From the NCBI GenBank assembly GCA_964579845.1, contig CAZOHC010000013.1, positions 1-27,981 of the forward strand: DNA of 27,981 nucleotides. Direction: 5' to 3'. Position numbers and translations under genes: made by a program. Positions 15,487 through 21,895 of this stretch are shown piece after piece; position 1 is the first letter of the stretch; each line of letters opens with the position of its first letter. Origin of the DNA: CAZOHC01 sp964579845 (GTDB lineage Bacteria > Patescibacteriota > Microgenomatia > Levybacterales > UBA12049). A model generated the notes under the pieces. That model saw only the letters and a program-made list of their open reading frames with translations. It was not told the origin of the DNA and did no database searches.

Positions 15487-15522
15487 TAATACTTTATAAA
15501 CTTTATTAACTTTAAATACCTT
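15487..15522 (-). repeat. Array of four 9-nt units, murC-murE gap (right arm, inverted)
   Basis: On the minus strand the units are AAGGTATTT, AAAGTTAAT, AAAGTTTAT and AAAGTATTA, again with no gaps. It is separated from the left arm by 25 bp. Together they can fold into an AT-rich imperfect cruciform or mRNA hairpin upstream of murC. Confidence 0.75.
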
Positions 15523-15527
15523 ACAAA

Positions 15528-16721
15528 CTAGTTACCCTTTCCCTCCAGCGCTTCTTTCACAGCTTCATGTTCATTCCAGGGTGTTTCTCCATGTCCGAAG
15601 TTCATACTCCGCTCATGACCTTTACCGGTGATGACGATCAGATCCCCGTGTCTTGCCTGTCGAATTGCGTGCTTGATTGCTTCAGCCCGGTCGTCGATCT
15701 TTTCAAGTGTTGCCTGGTTTTTTATCCCCGATGCTATTTCATTACTGATTTTCTCGACGGATTCTGAACGCGGGTCCTCAGCAGTAAGGATAATAACATC
15801 AGCGAATTCGCTCGAAGCTTCTCCCATTGCTTTACGTTTCGTACTATCCCGCTCACCGGCACTGCCGAAGACATGGATAATTCGTCCTTTCGGCTTGAGA
15901 TCAGACTTTACTGTCTTGAGCAGCTGACTGATACTGTTGGGTGTATGGGCAAAATCAATCATGACAGTAAAGTCACCCTCATGTACGATCTCTGTCCGCC
16001 CGACAGGTGGGGTAAATGTCCTGAGTGCGTTCTGAATTACCCTACCTTCTATCCCGAGTACCTCTGCTGCCGCAACTGATGCGAGTGTATTGTACTGATT
16101 AAACTCACCGATTAAGTTCGTACGATAGGAGTGCGTTTTCAGCGTAACATCGGCCTTATTGTGCAACGCATACGTTATGATTCTGCCACCGTAATGCTTA
16201 TTCTTCAATAACTTCGTTACTTTTTTATACGATTCGTCATCCGCATTGATCACGATGTTTTCAGAATGGAGCAGGAGCTTAGTTTTCGCAGCTACATAGT
16301 TATCGTATGTTTTATGATAGTCAAGGTGTTCGTTCGTAATATTCGTCAGGATACCGATATGAAACGGTATACCGTGCACCCGGTATTGATCCAAGGCATG
16401 GGACGTAACTTCCAGAATAATATGTGTGGCTCCGTCTTTTACGGCCTTTTTTACATATGACTGCATAGCAAGCGGACCCGGGGTGGTCACATGAAATCCC
16501 GTATCAAGTGTTTTTTTACCGATGACAGCAGAAATCGTCGATATCAGTGCGGTGTTATATCCTGCCTCAGTAAGAATGTTATACAGCAAGTTACTGGTCG
16601 TTGTTTTTCCGTCCGTACCCGTCACCCCGATAAAGGTAACTCCCTCGACGGAGACGTTAAACCATATTTTACCCGTAATACTTTGCCCCAAGTGGTAGAT
16701 ATTTTTAATCCTGCGAAGCAT
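15528..16721 (-). CDS. murE: MurE-type Mur ligase lacking the N-terminal domain
   Basis: 397-aa ligase that adds the third residue of the stem peptide to UDP-MurNAc-dipeptide. The ATPase loop VTGTDGKTTT is at 33-42. TNITNEHLDYH and the carbamylated-Lys region YVAAKTKLL (Lys146) are present. The C-terminal domain has GRTEIV, MIDFAHTPNS, ILTAEDPRSES and ITGKGHE. The DNPR-type motif that marks diaminopimelate enzymes reads EDPR here, keeping the Arg. A normal MurE is near 490 aa and has about 90-100 residues before the P loop, which hold the UDP-MurNAc site. Only about 32 are present here. I chose the ATG at 16721 over the GTG at 16727, because a TATAAT ends 7 nt before the ATG and would leave the GTG untranscribed. 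Family is sure; substrate is inferred. Confidence 0.88.
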   Translation of the reverse strand: MLRRIKNIYHLGQSITGKIWFNVSVEGVTFIGVTGTDGKTTTSNLLYNILTEAGYNTALISTISAVIGKKTLDTGFHVTTPGPLAMQSYVKKAVKDGATHIILEVTSHALDQYRVHGIPFHIGILTNITNEHLDYHKTYDNYVAAKTKLLLHSENIVINADDESYKKVTKLLKNKHYGGRIITYALHNKADVTLKTHSYRTNLIGEFNQYNTLASVAAAEVLGIEGRVIQNALRTFTPPVGRTEIVHEGDFTVMIDFAHTPNSISQLLKTVKSDLKPKGRIIHVFGSAGERDSTKRKAMGEASSEFADVIILTAEDPRSESVEKISNEIASGIKNQATLEKIDDRAEAIKHAIRQARHGDLIVITGKGHERSMNFGHGETPWNEHEAVKEALEGKGN

Positions 16722-16728
16722 TCCCACT

Positions 16729-16739
16729 ATTATATAGCA
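16729..16739 (-). promoter_or_regulatory. Promoter of murE (leaderless)
   Basis: Minus strand TGCTATATAAT ends 7 nt before the ATG at 16721. The -35 region (TTACTA, 17 nt upstream) is weak. The predicted start site coincides with the ATG. It gives murE-murC-murA their own promoter after the three-gene insert. Confidence 0.55.
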
Positions 16740-16852
16740 TAAAGCATTATGTAGTAAGTGGAGAGGAAGGACAACGTAAAAAACTAAAAAAAGCTTTTAG
16801 GCGTAAACTATCAACTTCCTTAATACAATATACCTGCTACTGTATACTTCAT

Positions 16853-17428
16853 TTATCGCTCTATCTGCTGGATGAATGCGAGGATATTGTGGTAGTGTTC
16901 GTAGATCAGGTATGCACTCAGCAGGAGAAGCCCGGGAAAAACAAATGACTTTTCTACCACGCCTGAGGTTTTCAAACGCATAAATTTAAAAGGCGGAAAA
17001 CCGAATTTAATCGGTATAGGGAATAACCATGGTACGCCTTCTGTCGTAAACGTATCCATGATCAGATGTGATACGAACCCTATCATAAACGCCCACCAGA
17101 CAACCTCCATATCGACCAGGAGAAATGAGCTCATCGCCTGCAAAATAATTTTTGCGACAAAGCCGAAGAGGAAGATACCGATCAGTGAATGAGAAATGTA
17201 TCGATGACCACCAAGAAAGGGTTTGACGAGGCGTCCGATGAGATTACCGCCTCTCATTCGATTCCAGAGAGCAGCAGTCGGCTGGTCGATATCAGGAGCG
17301 AGCCCGCCTATCATATTTGCGCTGAACGCGACAAGCGCCGTGGCAAGTGTCATCGTCGGCATAGGCTGCGTCGCGACGACAAATGTCAACGCTGTAAAGG
17401 CAGCCAAATCATGTGTCCTTCCGGTCAT
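16853..17428 (-). CDS. YdjM/DUF457-family membrane-bound metal-dependent hydrolase
   Basis: 191 aa with about four to five hydrophobic segments. Conserved acidic and histidine residues typical of the family are visible: GGLAPDIDQP (Asp46, Asp48), GGHRYISHS (His75, His80) and GFVSHLIMDTFTTEGVPWLFP (His121, Asp125). These probably bind a divalent metal at the membrane face. Members are annotated as inner-membrane metal-dependent hydrolases related to the LexA-regulated YdjM, and the substrate is unknown. It is divergent from the DUF192 gene, with which it shares a 50-bp promoter region. It is not a dcw gene and seems part of an insertion between ftsI and murE. Start ATG at 17428, with TATACT ending 6 nt upstream. 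Confidence 0.87.
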   Translation of the reverse strand: MTGRTHDLAAFTALTFVVATQPMPTMTLATALVAFSANMIGGLAPDIDQPTAALWNRMRGGNLIGRLVKPFLGGHRYISHSLIGIFLFGFVAKIILQAMSSFLLVDMEVVWWAFMIGFVSHLIMDTFTTEGVPWLFPIPIKFGFPPFKFMRLKTSGVVEKSFVFPGLLLLSAYLIYEHYHNILAFIQQIER

Positions 17429-17434
17429 AGAAAT

Positions 17435-17440
17435 AGTATA
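17435..17440 (-). promoter_or_regulatory. -10 box of the DUF457 gene (leaderless)
   Basis: Minus strand TTTATACT with the hexamer TATACT ending 6 nt before the ATG at 17428. It partly faces the plus-strand TATAAT at 17444-17449, so the two divergent genes share this short region. Confidence 0.5.
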
Positions 17441-17443
17441 AAG

Positions 17444-17468
17444 TATAATCTGGTAAGGAGAAAGGAGG
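17444..17468 (+). promoter_or_regulatory. -10 box and strong Shine-Dalgarno of the DUF192 gene
   Basis: TATAAT at 17444-17449 is followed by AAAGGAGGAG at 17461-17470, whose AGGAGG core is 10 nt from the ATG at 17479. This is the clearest ribosome binding site in the window and contrasts with the leaderless starts around it. Confidence 0.6.
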
Positions 17469-17478
17469 AGTCTGCTAT

Positions 17479-17823
17479 ATGATTAAGATACGTAACCAAA
17501 CAAAAAAAACTATACTTTCAGACAATGCATTTGAAGCCAGGACTATGCTTGAGAGATCGTTGGGTCTCTTAGATCACACGAAGCCAAGCACGCTCATTCT
17601 GGAGACTCGATTCGGTGTTCATACATTTGCTTTGAAGGAAGCGATTGATATCATAATTCTTGATAGAAACGATACTGTTGTGTCTCTAAAGCATTCACTA
17701 CGTCCGAATCGAATTTTTCTGTGGAACCCTTTTTTTGCACGCGTCATTGAACTCCCCTCAGGAACTATTAAACGATCTAACACAGAAATAGGTGATAGAT
17801 TAACCCTCATTCCAAATTCCTAA
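17479..17823 (+). CDS. DUF192 family protein
   Basis: 114-aa small protein. RTMLERSLGLL, then LETRFGVHTFALKEAIDIIILDRNDTV, RVIELPSGTIKRSN and IGDRL follow the DUF192 pattern: an RxxGLL start, an HTFxMxxxIDVVFLD core and an ELPaGT turn. It forms a small beta-rich fold of unknown function. There is no signal peptide, although many relatives are secreted or lipoproteins. It is on the plus strand, against the dcw genes, with a strong Shine-Dalgarno. The stop codon TAA is the start of a heptamer array, so the repeat abuts the reading frame. Family call is confident; role unknown. Confidence 0.85.
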   Translation: MIKIRNQTKKTILSDNAFEARTMLERSLGLLDHTKPSTLILETRFGVHTFALKEAIDIIILDRNDTVVSLKHSLRPNRIFLWNPFFARVIELPSGTIKRSNTEIGDRLTLIPNS

Positions 17824-17863
17824 TTCTCAATTCTCAATTCTCAATTCTCAATTCTCAATTCTC
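17822..17863. repeat. Perfect tandem heptamer array AATTCTC x6
   Basis: Six exact copies of AATTCTC run from the DUF192 stop codon, with a degenerate seventh copy (AATTCCT, 17815-17821) inside the last codons. It is a slippage-prone microsatellite. It has no spacers and is not a CRISPR. Confidence 0.95.
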
Positions 17864-17906
17864 ATAAGCAACGCTACTCTCACTTGCTACTTTATAGGTG
17901 ATACTT

Positions 17907-17912
17907 TATACT
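17907..17912 (+). promoter_or_regulatory. -10 box of the tRNA-binding protein gene
   Basis: TTTATACT with the hexamer TATACT ends 10 nt before the ATG at 17923. A second ACTTTATA run lies just upstream. No Shine-Dalgarno is seen, so a leader of 0-4 nt is predicted. Confidence 0.45.
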
Positions 17913-17922
17913 GTTTTACGTT

Positions 17923-18252
17923 ATGAAACCCGAAATTGTATTTGATGATTTTGCAAAAATCGATCTCAGGATCGGTAAAGTTACAGATTGTACGGAAAAA
18001 GAAGGTTCTGAGAAGCTTCTGAGACTTTCTGTTGATTTCGGAGATGAGGGTCAGCGCACGATTCTCTCCGGTATAAAGCAGTGGTACACGCCTGAGGAAC
18101 TTATCGGTAAGCTATTTCTCTTCGTCATAAATCTTGAGCCACGTAAAATGATGGGAGAGTTCTCAGAAGGGATGATTCTGGCCGCTGAAGGAGAAAAGCC
18201 AGTCCCGCTTGTCCCGCAAGAAGAAGTGCAACCCGGTGCCACGATTCGGTAA
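17923..18252 (+). CDS. EMAP-II/Trbp111-like tRNA-binding OB-fold protein
   Basis: 109-aa stand-alone tRNA-binding domain of the type found at the C-terminus of MetRS and in CsaA and Trbp111. Motifs include FDDFAKIDLRIGKV (8-21), SEKLLRLSVDFGDEGQRTILSGI, the YTPEELIGK loop and VINLEPRKMMGEFSEGMILAA. In MetRS this domain dimerises the enzyme and holds the tRNA elbow; stand-alone copies bind tRNA or act as chaperone-like proteins. No synthetase body is next to it, so it could be a separated MetRS appendix. It is convergent with ftsI, with a 40-bp gap holding two TCTGAAA heptamers. Family is sure; role is inferred. Confidence 0.9.
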   Translation: MKPEIVFDDFAKIDLRIGKVTDCTEKEGSEKLLRLSVDFGDEGQRTILSGIKQWYTPEELIGKLFLFVINLEPRKMMGEFSEGMILAAEGEKPVPLVPQEEVQPGATIR

Positions 18253-18254
18253 CT

Positions 18255-18268
18255 TCTGAAATCTGAAA
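18255..18268. repeat. Tandem heptamer pair in the convergent gap before ftsI
   Basis: Two exact TCTGAAA copies just after the stop of the tRNA-binding protein gene. No hairpin terminator is seen in this 40-bp gap. Confidence 0.5.
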
Positions 18269-18292
18269 AGGTTCTCCTATACTTCATCCATC

Positions 18293-19987
18293 TTACTTAT
18301 CCTTGATCGTTTCAGTCGGAAGAATTCCATAATAATTAAGCATCGGGGTCGCAATATCAAAAAACAACGGCGCTGCAGTCTCTGAGCCGTATATTGAACT
18401 TGTCGGACTATTGAGAACGACCAGCATGACAAACTTCGGATCATCTGCAGGTGCAAAACCGATAAAAGACGGGATCGTGTTTTTCGGATCATAATGACCT
18501 TCAACAGGAATCTGTGCAGTACCTGTCTTTCCGGCAATTCTATAACCATCAGGAACCGCCCACTTTGCCTCACCCTGTGCAACTGCCGTGACCAGGATTT
18601 CAGTCATAATTTTTGCCGTCTTTTCAGAAATCGGTTGGTTGAGTTGCTTCGGAGGAATTTCGACCGTATCTCCATTTTCTGTTTCAATCGCCGATACAAC
18701 ATGCGGCTCCATTCTTCTCCCTCCGTTCGCGATCGAACTGAAAGCCGTTAAGAGCTGAATCGGAGTGACGGATATCCCCTGGCCGAATGTAGCAGTCGCT
18801 AAATCTATCTCATACCAAGAATTTTTCGGTCTGAGTGGCGGTACCATCTCCCCTTGCAGATCAATCCCGGTCATCTTCCCGAAGCCATATAGATCTAAGT
18901 ATCGAAGAAGTCTGTCTTTCCCGAGCTTCTTCCCGGCAAAGACCATACCTGTATTATCCGAAAGCTGGATTGCCTCAATCATCGTGAGATCTTCTTTGTA
19001 CTCATCATTCCAGGTTTTAATTTTATAGCCACCTATCTCTATCGGACCACTACATATATCACAAACAGTTTCAGGCTTTACTACCTCTGTTTCGATAGCA
19101 GCTGCCATAATAAGCGGCTTGAAGGTACTACCGGGCTCATAGCTGCTTGAGATGAACGGATTTACAAATGCTTCATAGTTAAATTGATTGTAGTCGCGAG
19201 GATCAAACGAAGGGAACGCAGCCATGGCGATGATACTTCCTGTTTTCGGATCCATTACGCCGACCATTCCGCCTTTTGCACCGTAGCGCTCAATACCTTC
19301 TTTGAGCTTTGTTTCGACCAGATACTGCAAAGCACGGTCGACATGAAGGATCAAATTTCTTCCCTGAATCCCGTTTTCAATCGTATCAACTTTTGCAAGA
19401 ATAGGCCTCCCTATGGCATCACGTATCTGTGTCGCAACCGTCGGCTTGCCACGAAGTATTCGCTCATAATGTCCTTCAAGCCCGAATGAACCGATACGCT
19501 CTCCACGATCGTTTTTGCCGACAAATCCCAAAAGCTTTGCTGCAGTGGACCCTTCAGGGTAAAACCGCACTGAGTGTTCTTCAAAACCGATGCCGGGAAG
19601 CTTTCGCTCTTCTATTTTGTTCTTTGTTTCCGTATCAATCTCATTATGAAGCGATACCCAGTAGCGGTTAAGGTTTAAGAGTGCACTGAGACTTGCAGGC
19701 TCTGTCTCAAGAAGAGGAGCAAGGTATGAGGAAACTAGTTCAGTATCTCCGATTTCCTTCGGATTTGCGAAGATGAGGTACGAGATACGATTTGCACCGA
19801 TAGCATATCCGTCTGACGTCTTAATCATGCCACGCTCAGCAGGTATCCTAATATTAACCCCGTACTGGGACTCTCCTGCCAGCGTCAGCTCCTCAGCCCG
19901 TACGACCTGCCAGTAGAAGAGACGAGCCAGTATAAGGAAAAAAAGACAAACAAAAAATATCAGTGAAGCATTATAGCGCCAGTTCAT
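18293..19987 (-). CDS. ftsI: Class B penicillin-binding protein, FtsI (PBP3-like)
   Basis: 564-aa septal transpeptidase anchored by one N-terminal helix (about residues 8-28). It cross-links nascent peptidoglycan and partners FtsW. A pedestal domain (40-220) has RIPAERGMIKTSDG and RFYPEGSTAAKLLGFVG. The penicillin-binding domain carries all three catalytic motifs: SSYEPGSTFKP with Ser287 and Lys290, LSDNTG with Ser343-Asp344-Asn345, and AGKTGTAQ with Lys487-Thr488-Gly489. FGQGISVTPIQLLTAFSSIANGG is also typical. There is no PASTA domain. It follows the ftsL-like gene by about 45 bp, as in most dcw clusters, which favours FtsI over the elongation PBP2. Start ATG at 19987. Confidence 0.95.
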   Translation of the reverse strand: MNWRYNASLIFFVCLFFLILARLFYWQVVRAEELTLAGESQYGVNIRIPAERGMIKTSDGYAIGANRISYLIFANPKEIGDTELVSSYLAPLLETEPASLSALLNLNRYWVSLHNEIDTETKNKIEERKLPGIGFEEHSVRFYPEGSTAAKLLGFVGKNDRGERIGSFGLEGHYERILRGKPTVATQIRDAIGRPILAKVDTIENGIQGRNLILHVDRALQYLVETKLKEGIERYGAKGGMVGVMDPKTGSIIAMAAFPSFDPRDYNQFNYEAFVNPFISSSYEPGSTFKPLIMAAAIETEVVKPETVCDICSGPIEIGGYKIKTWNDEYKEDLTMIEAIQLSDNTGMVFAGKKLGKDRLLRYLDLYGFGKMTGIDLQGEMVPPLRPKNSWYEIDLATATFGQGISVTPIQLLTAFSSIANGGRRMEPHVVSAIETENGDTVEIPPKQLNQPISEKTAKIMTEILVTAVAQGEAKWAVPDGYRIAGKTGTAQIPVEGHYDPKNTIPSFIGFAPADDPKFVMLVVLNSPTSSIYGSETAAPLFFDIATPMLNYYGILPTETIKDK

Positions 19988-20031
19988 TGTATTTCAGTGT
20001 AGCACAGTTGACCGAAACGAAAAAAACAGTG

Positions 20032-20310
20032 CTAATGTCGGGCAACATGCGGAGATGTAACGTATAGTGCCTGTTTTCCTTCTACAAATCCCATTTCTCC
20101 TGCACGGGATGCTAGCAATGTCAACGATGAGAGTGTCAGAATTTTTTCTCTAATCAACGTATTCTCACGCTTCACTTCTTTCAGCTCACTTTGGATTTTT
20201 CCCAGTTCTATGCCGGCTGTTGAGATTCTGTTTGACGCAACAGCTTGTGTAATCCCAAGTAAGATAATTACGAGGATAAATCCTCCCAATAATATTTTTG
20301 TTCTATTCAT
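20032..20310 (-). CDS. ftsL: FtsL/DivIC-like small division protein
   Basis: 92-aa bitopic protein. A short basic N-terminus (MNRTK) and one hydrophobic helix (about 6-26) are followed by a heptad-rich coiled coil (IELGKIQSELKEVKRENTLIREKILTL split across about 33-60). Then comes a short tail with MGFVEGKQALYV. This is the plan of FtsL, which pairs with DivIC/FtsB and FtsQ to activate FtsWI. Sequence identity in this family is always low, so the call rests on the topology and on its place between rsmH and ftsI. The start ATG at 20310 overlaps the rsmH end by 8 bp. Confidence 0.78.
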   Translation of the reverse strand: MNRTKILLGGFILVIILLGITQAVASNRISTAGIELGKIQSELKEVKRENTLIREKILTLSSLTLLASRAGEMGFVEGKQALYVTSPHVARH

Positions 20311-21196
20311 ATTTTTTCTCTATGACACGGAGTTTTGAACTCCTCGATCGCACATTCCGCTCAATTTCTTCATCTGTCGGTGTTATCGGTTTTTCTGTAA
20401 TGATCGTTCCTACTCCTTTCTCATCAAGCGCTTTAAATGTTCGCTTGACGATCCTGTCCTCAAGCGAGTGAAAGGAGATTACAAGTAATCGACCCTTCGG
20501 TTGTAACAGATCAAATGCTTTCGGTAGTGCTTCTTCCAGACTATGCATTTCATCATTTATCGCAATTCTAAGCGCCTGGAAAACTTTCGTTGCCGGATGT
20601 ACAGACGGATATTTCCCGACGGTTGCAAACCTTCCTCCGACACTGTGTCGTATGATTCTTTCCAGCTCATCAGTCGTTTCTATCGGTTTTTTTTCCCGCT
20701 CCCGAATGATAGCCTGTGCGATTACCCGACTCCGGTACTCTTCTCCTAATTTGTAGAAGAGGTCACTCAACTCCTGTTTCGTCAATCCGTTTATCAAGTC
20801 CTGAGCTTTCACTGTGAGCGTTTGATCCATTCTCATGTCCAGTGGACCTGATTTTTGAAAACTAAACCCTCGTTCAGGCGTATCAAACTGATAGCTGGAA
20901 ACACCCAGATCAAAAAGAATCCCAGCAACCTGCTCAAAACCATGCTTCTTCGCGATTATGTCGATATCCTTAAAGTTCCCTTTTGCTATCTGTAACGCTT
21001 GGCCGATGTTCTGTTTTTTAACATACGCTAATGCGTCGTCATCCTGATCAATCCCAAGCACTTCTCCTCCTGCTGTGAGGATTGATTTCGTATGACCCCC
21101 GCCGCCGAGCGTGGCGTCAATATATTTTTTTCCCGGTGTAATCTCTAAAAACGATATAACTTCATCCAGCAAAACGCTGACGTGATATGTTTGCAT
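20303..21196 (-). CDS. rsmH: RsmH, 16S rRNA (cytosine-1402-N4)-methyltransferase
   Basis: 297-aa SAM-dependent methyltransferase (formerly MraW) that makes the N4 methyl of m4Cm1402 in the ribosomal P site. It begins YHVSVLLDEVISFL. The SAM motif is YIDATLGGGGHTKSIL (20-35), followed by LGIDQDDDALAYV. GILFDLGVSSYQFD then RGFSFQKSGPLDMRMD is the family hallmark, as are ATKVFQALRIAINDEM and ISFHSLEDRIVK. The C-terminal RSRSSKLRVIEK also fits. The ATG at 21196 lies 5 nt after the mraZ stop, in the classic mraZ-rsmH-ftsL-ftsI order. Identity is certain. Confidence 0.97.
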   Translation of the reverse strand: MQTYHVSVLLDEVISFLEITPGKKYIDATLGGGGHTKSILTAGGEVLGIDQDDDALAYVKKQNIGQALQIAKGNFKDIDIIAKKHGFEQVAGILFDLGVSSYQFDTPERGFSFQKSGPLDMRMDQTLTVKAQDLINGLTKQELSDLFYKLGEEYRSRVIAQAIIREREKKPIETTDELERIIRHSVGGRFATVGKYPSVHPATKVFQALRIAINDEMHSLEEALPKAFDLLQPKGRLLVISFHSLEDRIVKRTFKALDEKGVGTIITEKPITPTDEEIERNVRSRSSKLRVIEKKYE

Positions 21197-21201
21197 GCGT
21201 A

Positions 21202-21630
21202 CTACTCTTTTCCGGACAGTTTTTCAGTAATCGGGTCAATGTGTTTTACTAAGTACTCCTGATACAGTTCCCAGTGCTTCTTATCCCAAATCTGTGCATA
21301 CCGATTAACGCCTACAAAAACAATCTCTTTGGTTATCTCAGCATGGTTACGTAAGTATTCAGGAAGTACGAACCTCCCCTGAGCGTCAAAGATTACCTCT
21401 GCTGCATTCCCGAGTAAAAATGTCTGGAACTCCCGAGCGTTTTTATCGACAAATGGCCGATTTTCTGATCCTTCAAGCAACGTGCCCCAGTTCTTCTCAG
21501 ATACTACGATAAGATTCTTATTCGGACCTTTCGTGATGATTACCCTGTCTCCTAGCTCTGACCTGAATTTTTTGGGAAAGGCAGTTTGATTCTTTTCAGT
21601 AAGTTTTGCTTCTGCCTGTCCTAGTAACAT
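21202..21630 (-). CDS. mraZ: MraZ, transcriptional regulator of the dcw cluster
   Basis: 142-aa protein with two SpoVT-AbrB-like DNA-binding halves. The first is around residues 5-50 (GQAEAKLTEKNQTAFPKKF then RSELG) and the second around 75-120 (GNAAEVIFDAQGRFVLPEYL then RNHAEI). MraZ forms a ring and represses or tunes its own operon by binding short repeats spaced 10 bp apart near the promoter. Just such repeats lie at 21650-21675. The ATG at 21630 has a close GGAAG upstream. It is the first gene of the dcw transcript. Identity is certain. Confidence 0.96.
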   Translation of the reverse strand: MLLGQAEAKLTEKNQTAFPKKFRSELGDRVIITKGPNKNLIVVSEKNWGTLLEGSENRPFVDKNAREFQTFLLGNAAEVIFDAQGRFVLPEYLRNHAEITKEIVFVGVNRYAQIWDKKHWELYQEYLVKHIDPITEKLSGKE

Positions 21631-21649
21631 ATCTTCCGGTTGAGTGTTT

Positions 21650-21675
21650 CACTACATTTCACTACTCATCACTAC
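21650..21675 (-). promoter_or_regulatory. Predicted MraZ operator, three GTAGTG repeats at 10-bp spacing
   Basis: On the minus strand GTAGTGA occurs three times, at 21675-21670, 21665-21660 and 21655-21650, exactly 10 bp apart. They lie just downstream of the -10, covering about +1 to +26 and ending 19 nt before the mraZ ATG. MraZ in E. coli binds GTGGG repeats and in mycoplasmas AAAGTG-type repeats, both with this period. Confidence 0.75.
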
Positions 21676-21682
21676 TTATTTT

Positions 21683-21711
21683 ATTGTGATACTTTATGAA
21701 ATAGTTGTCAA
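21683..21711 (-). promoter_or_regulatory. Main dcw promoter upstream of mraZ
   Basis: Minus strand: perfect -35 TTGACA (21711-21706), 17-nt spacer, -10 CACAAT (21688-21683, four of six). The predicted start is near 21676, giving a leader of about 45 nt that contains the MraZ repeats. Confidence 0.65.
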
Positions 21712-21775
21712 TCAGGTTATGTATACAATTTGATACAGAACCACACAGAAATATCAGAAAACACAGGGTAGAAGA

Positions 21776-21860
21776 TTCAGAAATAGAATACCTCAGATAG
21801 TCTGATTTATCTGACATTCAGGTAAACTGATCTTCTGAGTATTCAGAGTTTTTCTGAAAG
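21776..21860. repeat. TCAG/CTGA-rich intergenic region with nested inverted repeats
   Basis: Nine TCAG or CTGA words occur within 85 bp upstream of the mraZ promoter. TCAGATA (21793-21799) pairs with TATCTGA (21808-21814), and TCTGA (21834-21838) pairs with TCAGA (21843-21847) before a plus-strand T run. It could end the preceding unit or serve as a binding region. Nothing coding is seen here. Confidence 0.35.
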
Positions 21861-21895
21861 AGTGGAGTATGTTGGGAGAGTTAATGAAAGGGGTA

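Noticed and set aside
16783..16802. AT-only hairpin with T run after the DUF457 gene on the minus strand
   Set aside because: The stem has almost no GC pairs apart from the ends, and the A/T runs alone could create it; too weak to call a terminator.
17822..17863. CRISPR-like array
   Set aside because: Seven-nt units with no spacers; it is a simple tandem repeat.
21631..21895. A tRNA or other structured RNA in the mraZ upstream gap
   Set aside because: No cloverleaf arms or known RNA motifs are visible; only the promoter, operator repeats and TCAG-rich block.
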